From Nymphalis io (lineage: Eukaryota; Arthropoda; Insecta; Lepidoptera; Nymphalidae): a DNA stretch of 64,000 nt. The position numbers and the translations under genes are program-made. Shown one piece after another: positions 58,901 to 64,000 of the stretch; positions within the stretch are counted from its first letter, which is position 1, and the number at the start of each line of letters is the position of its first letter. The stretch spans positions 5,496,468 to 5,560,467 of the forward strand of contig NC_065916.1 in assembly GCF_905147045.1 (NCBI RefSeq), written 5' to 3'. Under the pieces are notes generated by a model that was not told the DNA's origin, searched no databases, and worked only from the letters and a program-made list of their open reading frames with translations.

Positions 58901-61900
58901 TCTTTAGGGAGCATGTAGGTTACCAGTTATTAAAAACTTTGGTATAATTTCTGTTGATTTGATGAATTGACATATGTGATTATGAATGTATGGATGCAAG
59001 TGAGTTTCTTAAGCCAAAAATTATGTATGTTATCAGTACTACGAGCTTTCCAGTTATGTGTGCGTTTGATAATCTGAGTAAACGTTTCTCTTGGTATGTC
59101 TTTAAAATTCATTTGCTCTATATGCGTATTATCTCCGATGTTCTGAAGCCAGTTGGCGTTTACATTATGTTGGACTGGATTTGACCAAATAAAATTCGTG
59201 AAGTTTTTGTGGTGTGGTGTATTCAGTATTTTGAGTTAATGTGTTCTGATTATGTGTTCCAAAATTTCTGTAAAATGTTCTTCCATTATTTGTAAATGCC
59301 AAATTTTGTTGTTTTCTATGTTTACATGTTAAGTATCGTTTAAGCCTTTTAGATGCGGCATTTAATTTTTGTTTTAATGTGTCAAGAAAATGTTCTAATT
59401 CAATATTTGGTTCCTCGTATTGACTGTGGGTTTTATACTTTACTTTAATATCGTCTACGGTTTTGATTACTCTCTGGTTTCTATTACCTGCAATATATTG
59501 GGTTAATCTTCCGATTTCTAGTCTATACTTTTCACTTCTTTTTTCAATTCTTCTCTGCCATGTCGGTGTTTTAAGGTATTTTTTTTGAACTGTATCATTG
59601 CTTACTCTAAAAATTGTGCCATTACAGACAGCTGCTGTATAAGCTGCCGAGTAAATTAGTGCATGTAAATATTTAAAATCTACGTTGTTATTTAAATGTT
59701 TCGGGAGGATTTCATTATTCAATGTTCGTGTAATATTAGCAAATTTACGAGTAGTTTTTTGTTTTGGAATATATGGTCTTTCTTCTGGCTGCATATCTTT
59801 AAACCTATTTATTGCGTTATTAAACTAAACTAAAACTAAACTAAAGCTGGGTGTTAATTTACTATTTTCTAACAAAATAATATCATTTTCATTTTCAGTC
59901 AAAGATATAACGTTACCTAAAATGGTTTCGTGCTGGCTGTGATTTGAGTCTGTTGAAGCTATATTTGATTCTATGGATATTCTATGGTGTTCAGATTGAT
60001 TTATAGCATTTTGTAGTTTTTTTTTAATTTCTATTTTAATTTCTTCTATCTTATCTTTATTTACCAAATTATTGAAAAATATTACATTTCGCTGATCTGC
60101 AATTCTTTGTTCTGAAAGATGTGAAAGGTGTGGATGTTTGTCTACAACGAGCTGAAATAACTTTTTCCGATAAGCTGTTTTATTTGTTTCTAGGTTTGTT
60201 GATTCAAAATAACATCGGACTGTATCTTCATTGATTACATTGGACCATTTCATTCGTTTATTACTGTTTGAGTTTATCTGTGAGGCTAGCTGTTCGGACT
60301 GAGATGATTGTCTGCGTGGAAAATCTACTATTCCTCCCTCTGTCTGTATTTTATCTGCCACTTCATTTCTTATCTCATCTAAAACGTTCTGTGGTAGTAA
60401 TTTGCGCCCGAGAATAGCACGTCGTTGATCTCCTACACGTTGTTTATTATTATTATTATTATTATTATTATTCTTACCACTGAGCCATCTCTGCATTACT
60501 ATTATTTATTCACCAGCGAACAAAAAGTATTTATCTTCGATTTATAATTCTGATGTTTGCTATTTCAGAACCGTCTATTCGCGCCCGTGTCCTACAGAAA
60601 CTTAAACGTGTCCCCCGTGAAGGTGGCACACAAACGAGAACTGGCCAAGTCTGTGCTATCAGCGGTGACCACACCGAGCGATGCTGTTGAGGTAATTTTT
60701 CAAATTGATTTAAAATACACTCTAATCCAAGTACATTATGTATATACGTATGTGATGGTGTCCTGACCAATTTCTGTGCGCAAATGTTGTGCGCAAACAC
60801 AGATGCACTCTCATAATCCGATAGGACGGCATACCGACACGAACGGAGGCAGTTCGAGCGTTGTGAGAGGCTTTCGGAACTTTTCAAGTCAAGAGTGAAA
60901 ACACCGGCCTGTTCCCAATTTCGAGCTGCTACCGAGGGTTTCTCTGAAGACACAATAACATTTTATTTACCCTGGATTGAACTCATGACCTCGAGATCCA
61001 CAGCTTTATTATATCTATTAGACTAACGAAGCCATAAATGCCCATAAAAATATGATAAAAAAATGTTGCATTCCGTCAATTAGTTATGTGATCTTTAATG
61101 TGTTTTATGTTTTAGAAAAGTCAGATTATATTGTGGCTCAGAATTAGCCCTTCATGTACGGTACAAGAGAGCTGATTCTGAAAGCATTCAAGTTGAAAGA
61201 ACACATTTATTTTGAGACATTTAGACTTCAGTACGTTAATTGAATTCACAAAATAGTTTCAAAAGAAAGCTTGCTGTATACAGGTTTTTCTGGCAAATGG
61301 TATAGGTCGCGGATTGAATGCGATAAATCGGACTATATTGTCATTTCTAATGTCCATAATTAACGGTATTCCTTATGCTTATAGTAACCCAAACTGTTGC
61401 AGGTGCTCCGTAACTATGCGCGTGCGCATCGCTCACGACGATGTTCGCTGGCTCGACTCGCGGAGAAGTACGCGGATTCACTCTACATGGAGCCGATGGT
61501 GAGCTTACTGTAACAATTTAGGACTTAAAGCTTGTATTAGGACAGACAAAAATAATTTGAATTTAGTTTCTGTTTATCCCACAAAAATGTCATATAGCAA
61601 TAATTTTTGACTGGTGATAGGGCTTTGTGCAAGCTCGTCTGGATAGGTACCACCCAACGATCAGATATTCTACCGCAAAACAGCAGTACTCGTTATTGTT
61701 GTGTTCCGGTTGAAAGGGTGAGTGAGCCAGTGTAATTACAGGACATAAAATCTTACTTCCCAAGGTTGGTGGCGCATTGGCTATATAAACGATAATATAA
61801 TATCCTAGGACATTTTTCACACACGGCCATCTGATCCCAAATTAAGCTTGTACAGAGCTTGTGCTAAGGAAACCAGACAACTGATATACTACATATACTA

Positions 61901-64000
61901 TTTTTCTTTTGTACATACATACTTATATAGATAATTACAACCAGACTCAGGACAAACAGATATGTTCATGCACACAAAAATCTGTCCTGGGGGGGAATCG
62001 AACCCACAACCTTCGTCGTGAAAGGCAAGCATCCACCAACCACGCCAACCGGCTCGGCAAGCGATGGTTGACATTACAATGCCAATGTCTAAAGGCGTTT
62101 GGAGCCCACTCCCGCCTTCCTATTCTATAAAAAAAAATATCTTGCAATTGCGGAAATACAAACATTCTCCTAGTTTAGGGTGCCAGGGTTTCTCTGAATT
62201 TATTTATAAAAACTATTTCAATAAATATTATTATTATTAGAGTATATTGACCCCTTAGTTGAACCATTGTTCTGGAATAAGATGTAACGTCATGGCGCTA
62301 TAATGTCAGAGGCCTTCCAAGGGGATCGAGATATAAGTGGGGCATATAGCTTTTAGACTTTCTACGGAAAGTTATATTTGAAATGATATATTTACAATGA
62401 TAAATGTTTGCACTTAAGCGTTACAAAATAATATATATTATAATTCCATAGTAAGTCTTTGTCCAGCGGTGGGACATTAACAGTATTTTTTTATTTTATT
62501 TCAGGCCGATGGTGGATACATGTTGAAGTGTGCGAATATTCTAGAAGTATCTTGGACGTTACAGAACAAATGGTCTCCGATTGCACATTTTCATCATCGT
62601 CTTAAGTTTGATGTGGAATATATGGGTATGTTTTTAGAATATATAAAGTAAAAGGAAAGTCCTACTCTTTTTTTTTTTGAAAAGGTAGGTCGACGCGCGT
62701 GGGCCACCTGATATTAAGTGGTCACCACCGCCTATAGACATTGGCAGTGTAAGAAATGTTAACCAACACTTACATTAAGATGTTATGTCCCTTGTGCCTT
62801 TTATTACACTGGCTCAGGCACCATACAATACCAAGTCCTGCTGTCTCTCTATCTCTCTCATCCTCTTTCTCTCTCTCTTGTCTATTGTCTTATCTCATCA
62901 AGGTTGTTAGCTTATTATATCACGGTACGTTTTATGACGTGACATACCCAAATGCACCTGTGAAAAATTCTACCAATGGGAGAATTTTGATTTTTCAGAG
63001 GTCTTAAACTTTTGTTTTAATGAAAATAATTGGATTGGTTTTTAGTAAAACCCATAGCGCTAGCTTATATTCGGGACTCGCCTTCACCTTACTTGCAGAA
63101 CCAAAATTATTTTAATATGGAATTCTAATTTAAAAATAGAATACCAACAAATATTTTCACTCGTTTTACAGATGAATCATACATAAAAATAATAGCGCAA
63201 ACGCACAAACAGCTCTCAGATCCAGCGATCGACACAGACGAGCGAACGCTCCTCATGGCGAAGATAATAAATACATGTCTCGAAGCAGAGAAGCCAACCC
63301 AAGAACTACACCAGAGCTTCGAAGCGCAGAGCCTCAGAGAGAGACGGCAGACGCTTGACGAGGAACCAGAAGTTCCAGCTGGTAAGTCTAAAGACAGCGA
63401 AATGATGGCTCCACCGAAATATCCACCGAAGAAAAATAAACCTAAAGGCAAAGAGAATACGGTCGCTAATGCAAAAGATAAGAAACGTCCAAGTGAACAT
63501 GATAATGAAGCGAGCGTTAAAAGAGGAAAAACAGATAATAATGATGATACTATTAAAGCTTCAACTTCGAAAACTAAACTTAAACCACCTAATAAAGTTA
63601 ATGCAATAGAATTAAATGTTACAAAAGCTAAGAAAACAAATGATTTGCAATTAAATGATATTGAAATTGATGATAATGCATCGAAGGACAAAGTAGAAGG
63701 TAATCCTGTAAATGCAGGTTCGAAAACATCTAATGAAGTTCTCATATCGAAAAGTAATTCATCTAATGCTAAGAAAGAAGCAAAAATGGTCGCAGATAGT
63801 GAAAAGTCAAACGTCAATGTTGCTAGTACAAAAAACGCTAATAAAAATGATAACACAGATAAAAACAACAGTAATAAAACTAAGAAAGTTGCCACAGATA
63901 AAAATATTGAAACAGTTAACAAAAAAGATGGTATTTCTGATGTTAATAAGAAGGCTGTTGATAAAATTAAAACTCTTAAAACAAAATCGAAAACTCAAGA
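53036..64000 (+). CDS. CENP-P-like kinetochore protein with Lys/Asn-rich tail, incomplete
   Basis: Seven exons (53036-53175, 53711-53878, 54395-54494, 60569-60691, 61403-61498, 62505-62625, 63172-64000) join in phases 2, 2, 0, 0, 0, 1, and the frame is open at the window end (about 525 residues so far). Residues 1-46 look coiled-coil (KKQALLVRKEELLRELKYYE). Residues 190-240 (CSLARLAEKYADSLYMEPM, then CANILEVSWTL) resemble the C-terminal RWD region of CENP-P, where human has a KEKYPDAVYL-type motif; CENP-P is about 290 residues and pairs with CENP-O in the constitutive centromere network. From about residue 320 the protein is Lys/Asn/Asp-rich and disordered, absent from vertebrate CENP-P. Homology was judged by eye. 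Alternative: an unrelated RWD protein. Confidence 0.6.
53505..53690 (-). mobile_element. SINE family B, old copy
   Basis: TAGCTTATTCTACCATATTC, GCGTGGGTTACTAGATACACC and TCAGTTTAGAACCACACG keep family B order in intron 1 of the CENP-P-like gene. Confidence 0.5.
53711..53878 (+). CDS. CENP-P-like gene, exon 2
   Basis: Acceptor TTTATAG, donor GAAGG|GTAAGT. Encodes SDSDQEISIEICPSIAELKL onward to LVEDPVYEG. A second AG five bases downstream would shift the frame. Confidence 0.75.
53985..54385 (+). mobile_element. SINE C scrap and old SINE family D
   Basis: 53985-54030 matches family C (ATCTATATAAGTATGTATTT). 54205-54385 matches family D words (AGCTTGGAGTCTGGAAGT, GATTACAGAGTGCACCTG). Both are decayed and lie in intron 2 of the CENP-P-like gene. 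Confidence 0.5.
54395..54494 (+). CDS. CENP-P-like gene, exon 3
   Basis: Acceptor TTTTAG, donor CCT|GTAAGT, phase 0. Encodes ETQITDEGTWKEIMVECRVD and ends SMSYYMHRP. Confidence 0.75.
54779..55070 (+). mobile_element. SINE family B, full length
   Basis: GTAGAGCCAAGCGGGTAGAAC head, B box GGTTCAAACCA, tail GACATTTACAGGCTGTTACT. In intron 3 of the CENP-P-like gene. Confidence 0.85.
55854..55927. repeat. (TA)n microsatellite with TG interruptions
   Basis: TA repeats broken by two TATGTATA units near the 5' end. Confidence 0.95.
57063..57638 (-). pseudogene. Retrotransposon C-terminal zinc knuckle and endonuclease (frameshifted)
   Basis: In a third frame relative to the RT. It holds the CCHC motif CRRC...HITGAC (CX2CX8HX4C) and RPDITVVDKNNKIVYIVDIA, the PD...D core of the restriction-like endonuclease typical of R2/R4 elements, ending in a stop at 57063. 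Confidence 0.8.
57757..59112 (-). pseudogene. Retrotransposon reverse transcriptase (broken)
   Basis: All open segments lie in one frame with stops between them. RT motif A reads VEYKKAFYSVPHSW (58650 region), where the catalytic Asp and the following Asp positions are changed. FQGDALSP lies near 58460 and the catalytic YMDD box at 58330-58341 is kept. The thumb region is followed by LPRGEGGRGFIDI. Confidence 0.8.
59165..60496 (-). pseudogene. Retrotransposon ORF, N-terminal region (broken)
   Basis: Two open segments in one frame (60496-59825 and 59794-59165) are separated by a stop. They hold MKWSNVINEDTVRCYF, HLSHLSEQRIADQRNVIF and, further on, TPTWQRRIEKR, the charged region that precedes reverse transcriptase in this element group. 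A frameshift separates them from the RT part. Confidence 0.7.
60569..60691 (+). CDS. CENP-P-like gene, exon 4
   Basis: Acceptor TATTTCAG, donor GAG|GTAATT, 41 codons. Encodes NRLFAPVSYRNLNVSPVKVA through TPSDAVE. It follows a 6.1-kb intron filled largely by a nested retrotransposon. Confidence 0.75.
60763..61035 (-). mobile_element. SINE family D, diverged
   Basis: Reverse complement of the family D layout: CTCATAATCCGATAGGACGG, CCTGTTCCCAATTTCGAGC and a decayed tRNA-like head near 60965-61035. It begins about 70 bp after exon 4 of the CENP-P-like gene. Confidence 0.65.
61403..61498 (+). CDS. CENP-P-like gene, exon 5
   Basis: Acceptor TGTTGCAG, donor ATG|GTGAGC, 32 codons. Encodes VLRNYARAHRSRRCSLARLA and EKYADSLYMEPM, the segment most like CENP-P. 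Confidence 0.75.
61609..62130 (+). mobile_element. SINE family A split by a family C SINE
   Basis: 61609-61790 is the 5' part (ACTGGTGATAGGGCTTTGTG...) and 62058-62130 the 3' part ending CCGCCTTCCTATTCTAT and an A-run. Confidence 0.85.
61791..62057 (-). mobile_element. SINE family C nested in family A
   Basis: The ATT-type end is at 61791-61805 and the tRNA-like head at 61990-62057 (reverse complement of GGTTCGATTCC at 61996-62006). The insertion is younger than the host SINE. Confidence 0.85.
62452..62489 (+). mobile_element. SINE family B 3' scrap before exon 6
   Basis: GTCCAGCGGTGGGACATTAACAG, 16 bp upstream of the exon 6 acceptor at 62504. The pyrimidine tract of that acceptor may come from the flanking T-run. 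Confidence 0.45.
62505..62625 (+). CDS. CENP-P-like gene, exon 6
   Basis: Acceptor TTTCAG, donor ATGG|GTATGT, phase 1. Encodes ADGGYMLKCANILEVSWTLQ and HHRLKFDVEYM, likely strands of the RWD fold. Confidence 0.75.
62668..62883 (-). mobile_element. SINE family A, old, followed by (CT)n
   Basis: T-run, GTGGGCCACCTGATATTAAG, GACATTGGCAGTGTAAGAAATG and CACTGGCTCAGGCACC. The element passes into a CT-rich microsatellite at about 62846-62883. Confidence 0.7.
63172..64000 (+). CDS. CENP-P-like gene, exon 7, runs off the window
   Basis: Acceptor TTTTACAG. Opens with DESYIKIIAQTHKQLSDPAI, then a Glu-rich helix, then a long Lys/Asn/Asp-rich stretch without any stop. An internal consensus donor (CTG|GTAAGT at 63382) could end the exon early. 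The minus-strand open frames here are antisense. Confidence 0.75.

Larger units (their letters stand above)
56661..60470 (-). mobile_element. Decayed Dong/R4-type non-LTR retrotransposon
   Basis: A 3.8-kb insertion flanked by TTCT on both sides (56657-56660 and 60471-60474) and bounded by (TTA)n runs at 56676-56695 and 60445-60470, which are TAA repeats on its own strand. It carries an N-terminal region, a reverse transcriptase and a restriction-like endonuclease, the R2/R4 layout. Bombyx Dong is known to insert into TAA repeats. Frameshifts and stops make it inactive. Confidence 0.8.
56404..60505 (-). mobile_element. SINE family B split by a Dong-like element, intact TSD
   Basis: 56404-56660 and 60475-60505 together form one family B SINE. 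The direct repeat TTATTCACCAG at 56393-56403 and 60506-60516 is its target-site duplication, 4.1 kb apart because a retrotransposon later landed inside the SINE. Confidence 0.85.

Noticed and set aside
63125..63922. 265-codon minus-strand frame, Leu/Ser/Phe-rich, membrane-like
   Set aside because: It is the antisense of the Lys/Asn-rich exon 7 of the CENP-P-like gene, whose frame continues from six spliced exons; the hydrophobic look comes from reading AAA/AAT codons backwards.

Overview
This is AT-rich eukaryotic DNA from an insect, almost certainly a butterfly or moth. The evidence is an intron-rich gene for the fly-type E3 ligase Neuralized, dozens of tRNA-derived SINEs of lepidopteran type (one abundant family resembles the nymphalid SINE I remember as Metulj; that name is unverified), and a decayed Dong-like retrotransposon in TAA repeats. 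A nymphalid is my best guess.

Three protein-coding genes can be assembled with consistent splice phases. (1) A five-exon minus-strand gene (9510 down to 4427) encodes a 366-residue protein with an AT-hook-like basic patch and a C-terminal C2H2-like zinc-finger block; I do not recognise it by name. (2) neuralized lies on the minus strand with its stop at 14062. Its four coding exons (38361 to 14062) give 650 residues: polybasic N-terminus, NHR1, NHR2, RING. A very short exon at 52318-52291 (MGQTGSAMP, same splice phase) looks like an alternative first exon supplying a candidate N-myristoylation signal, which would stretch the gene to about 38 kb. (3) A plus-strand gene starts at 53036, runs through seven exons and is still open at the window end. 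Its core resembles the kinetochore protein CENP-P and it carries a long Lys/Asn-rich extension.

The rest is intronic or intergenic. I separate four SINE families (A poly(A)-tailed, about 290 bp; B tRNA-derived, about 300 bp; C and D tRNA-derived, with (ATT)n ends) plus low-copy repeats, TA microsatellites and probable Helitron or LINE tails. Several insertions are nested: A in B, A in A, C in A, and the Dong-like element inside a B SINE whose own 11-bp target duplication is intact. Two local tandem duplications lie at 44.7-46.0 kb.

The most interesting non-coding signals lie in the neuralized introns: seven perfect matches to the Su(H)/CSL consensus YGTGRGAAM within 5.4 kb (26475-31901), and two identical 20-bp double E-box motifs in inverted orientation 1.2 kb apart (46374 and 47581). 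Neuralized activates Notch ligands, so a CSL-site cluster inside its own gene suggests feedback from Notch signalling. All functional statements are inference from sequence alone; no database search was run.
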